The notes: generated from the sequence alone by a model not told the origin. 64,000 bases of DNA from Solihabitans fulvus (GCF_008386585.1 NZ_VUOB01000045.1:1-64000), one strand, 5' to 3'; counted from the first letter of the stretch, positions 7,931 to 16,705 are shown. Numbers and translations are program-made.

Positions 7931-8356
7931 CTAGGTGAGATCGTTCGAGATCAGGTGGGTCAGCGCCTCGTCAACGTTCACCCACAGATGCTCGTTGCCC
8001 GGCACGACGACGTCGTAGGTGCGGTCGAGGAAGTCGGCAAGTTCCTGTGCCGACGCCTCGAACATGGCGTGGCCGGAAGGAGAGCTGAGTTCGATGACGA
8101 CGACCTCTGGGTCGTCGGTGGCCGGGCGGATCCGAACGTCACCATCGCCCGCCTCGGCGATCAGTCCGTCGGCGAGCAGGTCGCGGGCGAAGACCCACTC
8201 CACCCAGCCGGCCCGGCCGGTGCGGAACGCGGCCACGACCGCGTAGGGATCTTTGGTGTCGTATCGGAGCTCCACCTGCACCGGGACCGCTGGGGTCCGT
8301 GGCGCCAGCAGGTCGAAGACCGCTGTTGAGCGGAGCGTCACGTGATCGTTGCGCAT
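7931..8356 (-). CDS. SsgA/SsgB-family sporulation and cell-division regulator
   Basis: A 141-residue SsgA-like protein. Family hallmarks are visible: LRYDTKDPYAV (about residues 30-40), VEWVFARDLL (about 53-62), GDVRIRP (about 73-79), and the C-terminal F-E-A-S-A-x-E-L-x-x-F-L-x-R-T helix. In Streptomyces SsgB helps place FtsZ at septum sites; this protein resembles the widely conserved SsgB type more than the Streptomyces-specific paralogues, but I cannot settle orthology by eye. The ATG at 8356 has GAAGGG upstream. It is transcribed alone, divergent from the sigma factor gene, with its own terminator. Confidence 0.92.
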   Translation of the reverse strand: MRNDHVTLRSTAVFDLLAPRTPAVPVQVELRYDTKDPYAVVAAFRTGRAGWVEWVFARDLLADGLIAEAGDGDVRIRPATDDPEVVVIELSSPSGHAMFEASAQELADFLDRTYDVVVPGNEHLWVNVDEALTHLISNDLT

Positions 8357-8598
8357 CGTCGTTACCCTTCTTCTCCCTTCCCGGCCAGGAAACGACCGAG
8401 CTCCTCAGTTGTGACGCCGATGTGGTCAGGAACGCTCGCGTATGGGCTCCAGATCACCCATCCGGGCCAGCGATACTTCGTAGGGCTACCGATCCACTCC
8501 GCTCCGTGTCTGCCCATCCTCGGCGAACCACATCTTGCTGGGTTTAGCCTGAACCCGGTACCGCTGTTGCGCGAATGTTGGACGTGAGGATTCCTCTG

Positions 8599-9279
8599 GT
8601 GACTGACGGGTCGCCTTCGCCGCCGGCTCGCGAGCCCGTCAGGTCCGGGTCCGAGCGGCCTGCGCAGCCTGACGATCGCGTGGCGGACGCCGAATTGGTG
8701 GCGTTGGTCACAACCGGCGACCGTGCCGCCTTCGCGGAGCTCTACGACCGGTACTCCAGGCAGGCGTACTCGCTGGCGCGGCGGATCTGCGTGGATCCAG
8801 AACTGGCCGAGGACGCCGTTCAGGAGGCGTATCTCACGCTCTGGCGGAACCCCGGCCGATTCGATGCCGCCAGGGGTGGATTCGGCACCTGGTTGATGAC
8901 GGTTGTGCATCACAGAGCGGTCGACGCCGTCCGCCGCGAGAACACCCAGCGGCGTAAGAGCGTTCCGCTGACCGACGAACTCTCCGAGCGGGTCGTCCCG
9001 CCGGTACCCGGGTCCGATCAGGACGCCCTCGCGGGCGTGGAGGCCGGCGTGGTCCGTGTCGCGCTCGGGAAGTTGCCGGAGGACCAGCGGCAGGTGATCG
9101 CCTTGGCCTACTTCGGCGGTTACACACAGTGTGAAGTCGCTGCACTCACCGGAGTTCCACTTGGCACAGTCAAGTCACGCACGTTCGCGGCCGTGCGACG
9201 CCTGAGAGTCCTGTTGGCGTCGTTGTTGAACGGAGACGCCGGCGGGACATCGGATCGGACGACGGGAGCGCAGCGGTGA
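8599..9279 (+). CDS. ECF-type sigma-70 family RNA polymerase sigma factor
   Basis: Sigma region 2 spans about residues 30-105 (FAELYDRYSRQAYSLARRI, DAVQEAYLTLWRNP, TWLMTVVHHRAVDAVRR) and region 4 about 140-200 (LPEDQRQVIALAYFGGYTQ with the HTH CEVAALTGVPLGTVKSR). The pattern is that of SigK-like ECF factors controlled by RskA-type anti-sigma factors. I chose GTG 8599 (TGAGGA seven bases upstream); an ATG at 8575 extends it by eight residues without an RBS. The stop overlaps the start of the anti-sigma gene by four bases (GTGA), so the pair is translationally coupled and probably autoregulated. Confidence 0.93.
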   Translation: MTDGSPSPPAREPVRSGSERPAQPDDRVADAELVALVTTGDRAAFAELYDRYSRQAYSLARRICVDPELAEDAVQEAYLTLWRNPGRFDAARGGFGTWLMTVVHHRAVDAVRRENTQRRKSVPLTDELSERVVPPVPGSDQDALAGVEAGVVRVALGKLPEDQRQVIALAYFGGYTQCEVAALTGVPLGTVKSRTFAAVRRLRVLLASLLNGDAGGTSDRTTGAQR

Positions 9280-10124
9280 ACAGGGAGCAGTGGGACGAGC
9301 CCTGCGCCCACGAGGAGCTCGCGGTCGGCTGGGCAATGCACGCGCTGGAGCCGGACGAGGAGGCCGTGCTGCGCGCCCACCTGCCGGGCTGTGCGCGGTG
9401 CCAGGAGGCCGTCAGGGCGACCGAGGAGGTCGCGGCGCTGCTCGGTGATGGAGTCGAGCAGGAGGAGCCGCCGGCGAGGCTGCGGGCGAACCTGCTGGCG
9501 CGCATCGAGGACGTGCCGCAGGAGACCGAGCTCACGGCGGGCCGGGAGATGATCGAGTCCTCTTCGGACGCTGCCGGTTCGCAGCCGCAGCCCCGACGGT
9601 CGTTCACGGAGCCCGGCTCGGCGGCCGCACACCGGCGACGGAGTCGGACGCGGGTGCTGCTCGCCGCAGCCGCGGTCCTCGTGGTGCTGGCCGCAGCAGG
9701 CGGGGTCGGCTGGCGAATGAGCCGGCTGTCCGACCAGGTCGCCGCGCAACAGGCGAAGAGCGCTCAGTTGCAGCAGATCTTGCAGGTCGCTGCCGACCCG
9801 ACGACACACAGGGCGATCCTGCGGACCGACGCCGGCCAGCCTGCCGCGGTGCTGCTCTCCGGCGACACGGAGGCCGCGGTGCTGCCGATGGGCCTACGGC
9901 CCAACGATCAGCAGAAGCAGATCTACGTGGTGTGGGGAACCAGCACGCCGAGCCCGGTGCCCCTGGCGACCTTCGACGTGCCGGCGGGCGCCGACCAGGC
10001 GGAGGTGCTCAAGTGGTCGACGGATGCCGCCGCGCACAAGGGGTTCGCGATCTCACTGGAACCGGGTCGGGTCGCGCCGGCCGCCCCGTCGACCGTGCTC
10101 GCGATGGGGCAGGTGACGAGCTGA
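9276..10124 (+). CDS. Anti-sigma factor, RskA-like, membrane bound
   Basis: The 282-residue protein has an N-terminal anti-sigma domain with a zinc-finger-like H-x3-C-x2-C arrangement (HLPGCARCQEA near residues 33-43), a single transmembrane helix (about residues 125-148) and an extracellular RskA C-terminal domain (about 150-280, with the IYVVWGTS and GFAISLEPG blocks). In this family the cytoplasmic part holds the cognate sigma factor and regulated proteolysis releases it. The GTG start overlaps the sigma factor stop, arguing that the upstream ECF factor is its partner. Confidence 0.92.
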   Translation: MNREQWDEPCAHEELAVGWAMHALEPDEEAVLRAHLPGCARCQEAVRATEEVAALLGDGVEQEEPPARLRANLLARIEDVPQETELTAGREMIESSSDAAGSQPQPRRSFTEPGSAAAHRRRSRTRVLLAAAAVLVVLAAAGGVGWRMSRLSDQVAAQQAKSAQLQQILQVAADPTTHRAILRTDAGQPAAVLLSGDTEAAVLPMGLRPNDQQKQIYVVWGTSTPSPVPLATFDVPAGADQAEVLKWSTDAAAHKGFAISLEPGRVAPAAPSTVLAMGQVTS

Positions 10125-10197
10125 CCGGGCACGCGCCGTCTTCGCGCTGGTCGAGGCCGGTGTCGAGCGGGGTGGAATGCCGAGCTTAGCCCCGATT

Positions 10198-10225
10198 TTG
10201 ATCGTGGCGGGAGCCCCTGTAAGGT
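10198..10225 (+). promoter_or_regulatory. Promoter of tRNA-Val(CAC)
   Basis: TTGATC at 10198-10203, a 16-base spacer and TAAGGT at 10220-10225. Transcription would begin about 25 bases before the tRNA. Confidence 0.7.
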
Positions 10226-10256
10226 ATGCATCGCACCGCGAGAGCGGGGCAGACCC

Positions 10257-10328
10257 GGGCGATTAGCTCAGCGGGAGAGCACTTCGTTCACACCGAAGGG
10301 GTCACTGGTTCGATCCCAGTATCGCCCA
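10257..10328 (+). tRNA. tRNA-Val (anticodon CAC)
   Basis: Acceptor GGGCGAT/ATCGCCC, anticodon stem CTTCG/CGAAG around loop TTCACAC, T arm ACTGGTTCGATCCCAGT, discriminator A, no encoded CCA. Its sequence outside the anticodon arm is nearly the same as tRNA-Val(GAC) at 7513. Confidence 0.96.
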
Positions 10329-10349
10329 CATTGTGTTTTTGCTGGTCAG

Positions 10350-10382
10350 ACGGCCTGTCGATGTTCTTCATCGGCGGGCCGT
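10350..10382 (+). terminator. Terminator after tRNA-Val(CAC)
   Basis: Stem with arms ACGGCC and CGATG pairing with CATCG and GGCCGT around a 5-base loop and a 3-base internal mismatch, followed by TTTCTG. Confidence 0.65.
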
Positions 10383-10811
10383 TTCTGATTGTGGGGAGCA
10401 AACGGGGAGCACGGCCTCCCGACCACAACTCCCAAGCTGACGAGGTCACGCCGCTTTTGGCTCCACGGCGGGGTTTTCGGTCCAGGTCCGCCCGCCATCC
10501 TGCTCCCGCCGTTGTTGGAGGCACTGGCCGGGGTCTTCGGCGGGCCGAGTTCCAGCCGTCCCCGCACCTCGTGCAGCGCGCCGAACTTCGAGGCCGCTCG
10601 GCCCCTGGGTCGACTGGAGCACGGGCGGACCGTCGAGTGGTCGGTCGCTGGCCGGCTCGGACGGGACAGCCCTCGCGTCTCAGTTCGCGATCCAGGTCCC
10701 GGCGCGGCACGCTGGTGGCCTCGCTGGCGAACCCGCCCCGGTCCACACCGGTCGTCTACCCGGGTGCTACCCGCAGGGGAACCTCGCGCGGACGGTCGGT
10801 TCGCCCCATGA
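10383..10811. other. No supported gene downstream of tRNA-Val(CAC)
   Basis: About 430 bases between the tRNA terminator and the converging ABC permease gene. Open frames on both strands are long only because of high GC, lack ribosome binding sites and match nothing I recognise. The spot downstream of a tRNA is a typical integration site, but no integrase or duplicated tRNA end is seen. Confidence 0.5.
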
Positions 10812-11615
10812 TCACGGCGACAGCACTCGACGCACACTGCTCTCTGGACGCCGGCGCTGCTGGGTTCCGCTGAGGTGAACTCGGGTGTGTGCGAGAAACG
10901 CCGCGAGGACGACGAGTCCGAACCCGACGAGCCATCCGCAGCTCAGCGCGAGCTGCCGCGCCGGCAGCACGTCCGTGAACGCCGCGCCGACACACGTCTG
11001 CATCGCACCGTAGCTGGGCAGGAACCGGACCAGGCTCGCGGCGGCGTTGGGGCTGGCGATCGGGTTCTGCAACCCGAGTTCGATCACGCTCACCATGATG
11101 ATCGCGACCATGCCCTCCAGCTCGCCCGGCAGGAACAACGCCAGAAACAGCCCCATCGCCCCGTACACCACTCCCGAGACGAAGATCCCCACGCCCAACA
11201 CCACCGGCTGCAACGGCGACCAGTAGAATCGGATGCACAGCGTCGCGTAGGCGGCCACCATCCCGGCGGCCACCACCAGCGTCGTCGCCTTGGCCAGGAG
11301 CAGGGCGATCCTGGAGTAGCCCGCGGCGATCAGGCGGCGGTCGAAGACACCGGACCGGTGGGCGGCGCTGAACATCATGAACCCCACCAACAGGGCGGCC
11401 GCGTTGAGGGAGCCGCTGATCATCGTCATCTTCTCGCCGCCGACCAACAGCACCTCACCGGTGCCCCGGAAGGCGAACGGGACCTCCTCGCGAGTGACCA
11501 CGAGGTTGACCAGGGTGATGGCCAGCGGAATGAGCCACACCAGCAGCACGATGGCGAGCCTGTTTCTGGCCAACGCCAACAGCGAGTACCCCACCGCCAC
11601 CCGATAGCTGGTCAC
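10812..11615 (-). CDS. ABC-type exporter permease
   Basis: 267 residues with about six hydrophobic segments and the layout of ABC-2-like permeases: a short cytoplasmic start, first helix (about 17-40), a longer loop, then helices near 65-82, 100-125, 135-165, 168-185 and 225-245. The GTG at 11615 overlaps the stop of the ATPase gene by four bases and has AGGAGG inside the ATPase coding end. Being third in the operon with the prenyl-synthase fusion suggests export of a lipid or prenylated product, which is inference. Confidence 0.85.
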   Translation of the reverse strand: MTSYRVAVGYSLLALARNRLAIVLLVWLIPLAITLVNLVVTREEVPFAFRGTGEVLLVGGEKMTMISGSLNAAALLVGFMMFSAAHRSGVFDRRLIAAGYSRIALLLAKATTLVVAAGMVAAYATLCIRFYWSPLQPVVLGVGIFVSGVVYGAMGLFLALFLPGELEGMVAIIMVSVIELGLQNPIASPNAAASLVRFLPSYGAMQTCVGAAFTDVLPARQLALSCGWLVGFGLVVLAAFLAHTRVHLSGTQQRRRPESSVRRVLSP

Positions 11616-12238
11616 ACCCGGCCTCCTGCCATCGCGGGTTCGAGCACACCGCCGCGCAGCCGGCGAACCGCGTCAAGACGCTCCGTGTCGTGGGCGAAAT
11701 GGGAGATCACCACCACCGCGCATCCGTTGTCCCGCAGTGTGGCCGCCAGTTTCCAGAACGCCAGGTAGGTCTCCCAGTCGAATCCCTGGTACGGCTCGTC
11801 CAGCAACACGACCTCCGGGTCGTGCATCAGCGCAAGGACCAGGTTCAGCTTCTGTCGCGTGCCGCCGCTGAGCGCTTTGGCCGGCGTGTCCCGGTGCTGG
11901 GCCAGGCCCAGGACTGCCAGTAGATCCTCGGTGTGCTGGAGGCTGGCGATCCGGTAGGCCGTCTGGAACAGACGCAGGTGCTGCGCCACCGTCAGTTCGT
12001 CGTCCAGAACAGTCCGTTGTGGACAGTATCCCAGCGTGCCGTCGATCGCGATCTCGCCATGGTCCGCGCGCAGCTCCCCGCACAGGACCCGCAGCAGCGT
12101 TGTCTTGCCCGCGCCGTTCTCTCCCACTATGCCGACGAGTTCCCCTTGGTGTACCTGGAGATCTACTCCGCGCAGCACCGCTCGCGAACCGTAGGACTTG
12201 CGCACGCCCGTGACGCGGAGCACCACTTCGCTCGTCAT
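11612..12238 (-). CDS. ABC transporter ATP-binding protein
   Basis: A compact 208-residue nucleotide-binding domain: Walker A GENGAGKT (about residues 39-46), Q-loop CPQR, signature LSGGTRQ (about 124-130), Walker B VVLLDEP (about 144-150) and switch His in VISHFAHD. All catalytic elements are present. The start ATG overlaps the stop of the fusion gene (ATGA) and the stop overlaps the permease start, so the three genes form one coupled operon. Confidence 0.93.
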   Translation of the reverse strand: MTSEVVLRVTGVRKSYGSRAVLRGVDLQVHQGELVGIVGENGAGKTTLLRVLCGELRADHGEIAIDGTLGYCPQRTVLDDELTVAQHLRLFQTAYRIASLQHTEDLLAVLGLAQHRDTPAKALSGGTRQKLNLVLALMHDPEVVLLDEPYQGFDWETYLAFWKLAATLRDNGCAVVVISHFAHDTERLDAVRRLRGGVLEPAMAGGRV

Positions 12239-13902
12239 CGCACCACCTGGTCGGCCTTGGCCTGCGCCCCGAAGCGGCGGTCACGTCTGGCGTACTCGGC
12301 GACCGCCTGCCGGAACTGGGCGGGGTCGAAGTCCGGCCACAGCGCCTCCGCGAACACGATCTCGGCGTAGGCCGCTTGCCAGGGAAGGAAGTTGCTGATC
12401 CGCTGTTCGCCAGAGGTCCGGATCAGCAGGTCGACATCGGGCAGGTCCGGCTCGTACAGGTAGCGCCGGAAGCCGTCCTCGGTGACCTCGGTGAGCGCGA
12501 CTCTGCCCTCGGTCGCCTCGACCGCCAGACGTCGTGCGGCGTCGACGATCTCGGTGCGCCCGCCGTAGTCCAGCGCGAAGGTCATGGTGAGCCGGTTGTT
12601 CGCCGAGGTGCGCCGCTCCGCATCCTCGAGTTGAGCGCGCAGACTGTCCGCGATCCGGTCGCGCCGCCCACACCACCTGACCCGGATTCCCCGGTCGACG
12701 AACCCAGGGAGCTGGCGGCGGACGCTGTCGGACAGCAGCTCCATCAACTCCGCCACCTCCTCCGCTTCGCGCGACCAGTTCTCGGTGGAGAAGGCGAACA
12801 GCGTCAGGTGCGACACGCCCAGCACGAGCGCTTCGTCGACCAGCGGCCAGGCGTTGCGTTCGCCTGCGGAGTGCCCGGCCGAGGGCGGAAGGCCCCGCGC
12901 GACCGCCCAACGCCGGTTGCCGTCCATGATCACCGCGACGTGTCGGGGCACCGTCGCCGGCAGCGGCGCGAAGCGAGCCGCGACGCGGGAAAGGCCCCGT
13001 CGTAGCACACCGCGTTGCCGCGGCACGACAGAGAGTTCCGGCACGGGCACCGTTCTGGGCAGTTGCAGCCTGATCCGCTCCCACAGGACCGCGGACTTGC
13101 GCCGCCGCACCTCGTCAAGAAGGGTCCGCATACCCGTGACCGCGCACTGGAGAAACGGCTGGCTGGACGGGTGCATCAACGGCACGGACTCGGCCCCCTC
13201 GGCCAGCAGCGCATCCGCCCGGCTCGCCTGCCTGTCGATGAACGCGTCCAGGGCCGGGCTCCGGCGGCCGCGCGTGAGGTCGTGCTGGGTGAGCCCCATG
13301 TCTTCGAGGTCGCACTGCGGCAGATAGCACTTGCCGTTGGGCAGGTCCTCGGTGAAGTCCTGGAAGATGTCGGTCATCTGGAACGCCTCACCGAGCACCG
13401 ACATGAGGCGGGCCGCGGCGGGATCGTCGTCTGTGGGTTCGAGGACGGGCGCGGCGAGTGCGGCCACCGTGCCGCCCACTCCCCTGAGAAACGCACGCAG
13501 GTCGTCGAACGTCGCGAACGAGACGGGCCGTCGCAGGTCGTTGTCGTACGCCCCCAGCATCTCCGCGATGACGGCAGCATCCAGGTCCCACATACGCACG
13601 GTGTGGACCAGGGCGCGGCGCACCGGATGGGCACTCCGCGATGCGTTCAGGTCGTCCATTGTCCGCGCGCGCCATGCGTCGAACGTCCTGCGTGCGTCCG
13701 CCGCGCGCGTGGTGTCGACGATCTGGTCGGTCGCCGCCGCGAACGCGCACAGGGCGTGCAGGTACGGCCTTTTCTGCGCCGACAACAGTTCGACGCCCAG
13801 ATAGCTGGCCAGGTGCGCCTTCCGGTGCACTCGACGACACGTATCGAATGACTTCTGCAATTCAGCAGAATCAATGCCTGCCAACTCTGGAATTCGCCTC
13901 AT
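12235..13902 (-). CDS. Fusion of squalene/phytoene-synthase-like domain with cis-prenyltransferase (UppS family)
   Basis: Residues about 15-280 have the head-to-head prenyl synthase fold: first Asp-rich motif DQIVD (59-63), second TDIFQDFTED (177-186) followed by GKCYLP, as in phytoene/squalene synthases. Residues about 318-550 are a full cis-prenyltransferase: VIMDGNRRWA with the essential Asp327, GHSAGE, FSTENW (371-376) and RTSGEQRISNFLPWQ (495-509). Both active sites look intact. The first class joins two isoprenyl diphosphates head to head, the second elongates in cis with IPP. Having both in one chain is unusual in my knowledge. It is first in an operon with an ABC exporter. The ATG at 13902 follows a weak GGTGGA. 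Confidence 0.9.
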   Translation of the reverse strand: MRRIPELAGIDSAELQKSFDTCRRVHRKAHLASYLGVELLSAQKRPYLHALCAFAAATDQIVDTTRAADARRTFDAWRARTMDDLNASRSAHPVRRALVHTVRMWDLDAAVIAEMLGAYDNDLRRPVSFATFDDLRAFLRGVGGTVAALAAPVLEPTDDDPAAARLMSVLGEAFQMTDIFQDFTEDLPNGKCYLPQCDLEDMGLTQHDLTRGRRSPALDAFIDRQASRADALLAEGAESVPLMHPSSQPFLQCAVTGMRTLLDEVRRRKSAVLWERIRLQLPRTVPVPELSVVPRQRGVLRRGLSRVAARFAPLPATVPRHVAVIMDGNRRWAVARGLPPSAGHSAGERNAWPLVDEALVLGVSHLTLFAFSTENWSREAEEVAELMELLSDSVRRQLPGFVDRGIRVRWCGRRDRIADSLRAQLEDAERRTSANNRLTMTFALDYGGRTEIVDAARRLAVEATEGRVALTEVTEDGFRRYLYEPDLPDVDLLIRTSGEQRISNFLPWQAAYAEIVFAEALWPDFDPAQFRQAVAEYARRDRRFGAQAKADQVVR

Positions 13903-13943
13903 GCCAGTTCCACCCAGTCATCACCAGCCGACGTGACGCGGCG

Positions 13944-13966
13944 AGCGTGTCACAGGAAGTCACGCT
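13944..13966. promoter_or_regulatory. Inverted repeat upstream of the prenyl-synthase fusion operon
   Basis: AGCGTG (13944-13949) and CACGCT (13961-13966) flank an 11-base centre, 42 bases before the fusion gene start. It could be an operator; no regulator gene is adjacent. Confidence 0.25.
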
Positions 13967-14118
13967 GTGGCAGGTGAAATCGAGCCTTCACCCCATCTCG
14001 ACCTGAACGAGTGAAACCTCGGATGCCCGCTGGACAACACTTCCACATCACCGCACGGTGCTAGGTGGGCGCATTCGCGTCCAACGACCTGTTGACATCA
14101 CGAATCCGTGGAGTGCAA

Positions 14119-14808
14119 ATGTCAGGCGAACCCGAGACATTTCCGGACCAAGCCATGACGGCCCGCCGTCAGCGAGCGAGGCGAGTAAGGCGAGGAGTTT
14201 ACGCCGCCTTGTTGGCGACCCCGCTGCTGCTGGCGGGACCGGCGTATGTCCTTGCCAAGACGAATGGTCCCGCGCCGCAACAGGACGACTCGCGGCTCTA
14301 CAAGGCCGCCGCCTTCTGTAAGGGAGTGTCAGCGACCCTCAAGAGCGACAAGCCCATCGGCAAGCAGGACGGCACGTTCAAGCTCACCCTGACCGAGCCG
14401 TCCAAGCCCGCCCCGTGCACCGGCGACGAGGCGCAACTGGGCACTGGCGCGGACAAGATCACCCAGATGTCCATCACCAAGGTCGAAGCCAGCTTCACGG
14501 GCAACTGCGCGGCAGACGAGACGTCTGGCTCCGCCGACGCCACCCTGAGCTGGCTCAACAGCGCGGGCAAGGAGGTCGCCACCAGCGTGGTCAAGGCCGA
14601 CCTCGAACTCCTGCGCAACTCCGACGGTTCGCCGAGCGTCAGCATCGAGTCCACCGTGAAGAGCGGCAAGTTCGAGGGCATGGAAGGCCGAGGCGGCCCC
14701 GCGCCCGACGACACGACGAAGAAGGCCGCCGACACGTGCGCCAAGGACGGCACCACGTTCGACACCGTGTCGGGGAAGGGCGGCTTCGCGCTCAAGCCCA
14801 AGCCATAG
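14119..14808 (+). CDS. Secreted hypothetical protein
   Basis: A signal peptide (arginine-rich start then AALLATPLLLAGPAYVLA) precedes a 185-residue extracellular domain with six or so cysteines (in FCKG, PCTG, NCAA, TCAK), suggesting disulfides. The ATG at 14119 has GGAG five bases upstream. An alternative ATG at 14155 gives a more standard signal peptide; TTGACA at 14092-14097 would suit that later start. I do not recognise the family. The gene converges on the propeller gene across a strong terminator. Confidence 0.75.
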   Translation: MSGEPETFPDQAMTARRQRARRVRRGVYAALLATPLLLAGPAYVLAKTNGPAPQQDDSRLYKAAAFCKGVSATLKSDKPIGKQDGTFKLTLTEPSKPAPCTGDEAQLGTGADKITQMSITKVEASFTGNCAADETSGSADATLSWLNSAGKEVATSVVKADLELLRNSDGSPSVSIESTVKSGKFEGMEGRGGPAPDDTTKKAADTCAKDGTTFDTVSGKGGFALKPKP

Positions 14809-14838
14809 ACGTACCGACGCAGTATCGCCCCACCGATG

Positions 14839-14876
14839 ACTGGGCCGCCGCGAGGAGATCCTCGTGGCGGCCCAGT
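14839..14876. terminator. Bidirectional terminator between convergent genes
   Basis: An 18-bp stem with one G-T pair (arm ACTGGGCCGCCGCGAGGA) and a tiny loop lies between the stops of the genes ending at 14808 (+) and 14928 (-). Confidence 0.8.
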
Positions 14877-14927
14877 TGCCTTGGTGGAGCGGTCTCGACG
14901 TCGCGGTGTGCCCAGCGGCAGCCGTGG

Positions 14928-16007
14928 TCAGCGAATCGTCAGCCCCACCATGGCATCGTCCGAGGGGAAGTCGACAATCTCACCGTCGATCGTGCCGGTG
15001 GCGATGTCGATGAAGGTGGCAGCGTGTCCGAAGCCGTGCGCGACGACCAGTTTGCTGCCGTCGGGCGTCAGCACCGTGCCCAACGGGTCCCTGGCCACCC
15101 CGATCAGGTCGCCGATCCTGACCGCCTTCGCCGTGTCGATGACCGCGATCTGGTTCGAGTTGCTGCACGACACATAGGCTCGGCCGCCGTCCTTGGTCAG
15201 GGCGAGGTACGCGGGTCCGCCGCAGGCCGGCACCGGGTCGCCGACGGGCTTGTCGGTTGCGGCGTCGACGATCTGAATCGCGTCCTTGTCGACCAGCGGC
15301 ACATACAGTCTCGTGCCGTCCTGGCTGGGTACCGGGGTCATCGGGTGTCCGCCGAGGACCTGCGAGTCGACCGTTCGCGATCCGGTTGCCGCGTCGAAGG
15401 TCTCCAGCCTCCTGGTTCCCTTGTGCGCCAGGTGCAGGCGCTTCTGGTCGGGGCTGAGCGCGATGCGGACGTCGCCGAAGTACTTCGGCCCTGGGTCCGG
15501 CGTCAGCGTCAGCGGCGCCAAGGGTTTCCAGCCGACGATGTCGATCCTCGTGATCTTGTCGCTGTGGCCTGCGGCGTAGAGCGTCGTGTTGTCCTGGCTG
15601 AGGATCACCGAGGTCACCGCGCCCTCGTCCAGCGTGATCGGATCGCCGATCTGCTTGCCGCTGGCCAGGTCGAAGCGCAGGAAGTCCTTGGTCACCTTCG
15701 TCGCGTCCTGTGGGTCCTTGAACTCCCGGTACAGCACGGCGGTCTTCCCGTCCTGCGACATCGCCAGCTTTCTGCCGCCCTTGGTCTTCAACTTCGCGCC
15801 GACCCAGCTCCTGGTGACGGTGTCCAGCGAGAAGACGGTGTTGTTGTTGACATCGAACACGTACGCCTCCGGCGCGTCGGCGGCCCGGGCGACATGCCAC
15901 GGCAGGGCCACCGCCGAGGCCGCGAAGACCAGCCCCACGGCGGCAAGCGCCGCCACTGTCCGTCGCCGTGTGCCGACGGCGGCAGCGCGACTGCCGGCAG
16001 TGCGCAT
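14928..16007 (-). CDS. Secreted YVTN-type beta-propeller protein
   Basis: 359 residues from ATG 16007, chosen for AAGGAGGG eight bases upstream (an in-frame extension to 16037 lacks one). Signal peptide with RRR followed by a hydrophobic core and a VARAA cleavage site. The rest is about seven propeller blades of about 45 residues with YVTN-family patterns such as AYVFDVNNNTVFSLD, LYAAGHSDKITRIDI, RAYVSCSNSNQIAVIDT. No catalytic site is evident; such proteins bind partners outside the cell. It follows the gene at 16705 by 26 bases and is co-transcribed with it. Confidence 0.85.
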   Translation of the reverse strand: MRTAGSRAAAVGTRRRTVAALAAVGLVFAASAVALPWHVARAADAPEAYVFDVNNNTVFSLDTVTRSWVGAKLKTKGGRKLAMSQDGKTAVLYREFKDPQDATKVTKDFLRFDLASGKQIGDPITLDEGAVTSVILSQDNTTLYAAGHSDKITRIDIVGWKPLAPLTLTPDPGPKYFGDVRIALSPDQKRLHLAHKGTRRLETFDAATGSRTVDSQVLGGHPMTPVPSQDGTRLYVPLVDKDAIQIVDAATDKPVGDPVPACGGPAYLALTKDGGRAYVSCSNSNQIAVIDTAKAVRIGDLIGVARDPLGTVLTPDGSKLVVAHGFGHAATFIDIATGTIDGEIVDFPSDDAMVGLTIR

Positions 16008-16033
16008 GGTGTTTCCCTCCTTCGACGGGAACC

Positions 16034-16705
16034 TCATCGCTTGCCCTTGCTGACCGTGCCGTCGCCGTGTCCGACCGCGATCCGGTCGCCTGGCTGGAAG
16101 ATGCCGGGACCGAACTTGTCGTCCAGCGCCTTGGCGCCGTCAGCAGTCATCGTGCACGGGGCGTCACTACTGTGCGCGGAGGTACCCGAGATGGTGACGT
16201 CGCCACTCTTCTCGGGGCAGGACATGAACTTGACCTTCTTGGCCGGGTCGTGGTCGAGAGTGACGGTGACGTCCCCGCTGGCCAGGTCGTCGGTGACGTC
16301 GGAGACCTCGACCTGTTGCCCGGTCGGCTTCTCGCCATCGTCGGTGTCCTCGTCCTGCTCGAACACGACGTCGTCCTGACAGGCCACCGTGCCCTTCATG
16401 GAGCCGTCCGAGCCAAGGTGCGCATCGCCCTTGGCTCCCGTGCACAGGGTCTCGCCGGGATCGAGCGTGGCGGCGTCACCGCTCTTCTGCTTCTGCTTGA
16501 CGCCGGCCTCGTCCTCGGTGAGCTGGGCCCGCCCGGTCAGGGTCACATCGCCCTTGCCGTCCTGCACGGTCTCGTCGTCGTTCGCGGAGACGCTCGCTTG
16601 AGCGGTCGCCTGCGGTTGCAGGAAGTCCCGTGGTGCGGTGAGACCCCCGACCGCCATTGTCACGACGGCGGCGGACAGTCCCAACGCGTACTTCCGTGCG
16701 CCCAT
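16034..16705 (-). CDS. Secreted acidic hypothetical protein
   Basis: Starting at ATG 16705 (GGAGGAAC upstream; a long in-frame extension to 16888 has no RBS and no coding features) gives 223 residues. A signal peptide (residues 1-30) is followed by a strongly acidic, cysteine-containing domain with six cysteines spread through residues about 85-200, suggesting a disulfide-bonded extracellular fold. No family recognised. It is the first gene of a two-gene operon with the beta-propeller protein, so the two may act together outside the cell. Confidence 0.75.
   Translation of the reverse strand: MGARKYALGLSAAVVTMAVGGLTAPRDFLQPQATAQASVSANDDETVQDGKGDVTLTGRAQLTEDEAGVKQKQKSGDAATLDPGETLCTGAKGDAHLGSDGSMKGTVACQDDVVFEQDEDTDDGEKPTGQQVEVSDVTDDLASGDVTVTLDHDPAKKVKFMSCPEKSGDVTISGTSAHSSDAPCTMTADGAKALDDKFGPGIFQPGDRIAVGHGDGTVSKGKR

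Noticed and set aside
10288..10746. Minus-strand open frame ending in a GDTGIEPVTP-like peptide
   Set aside because: Its end is the reverse complement of tRNA-Val(CAC), a classic annotation artefact, and it has no RBS or domain.
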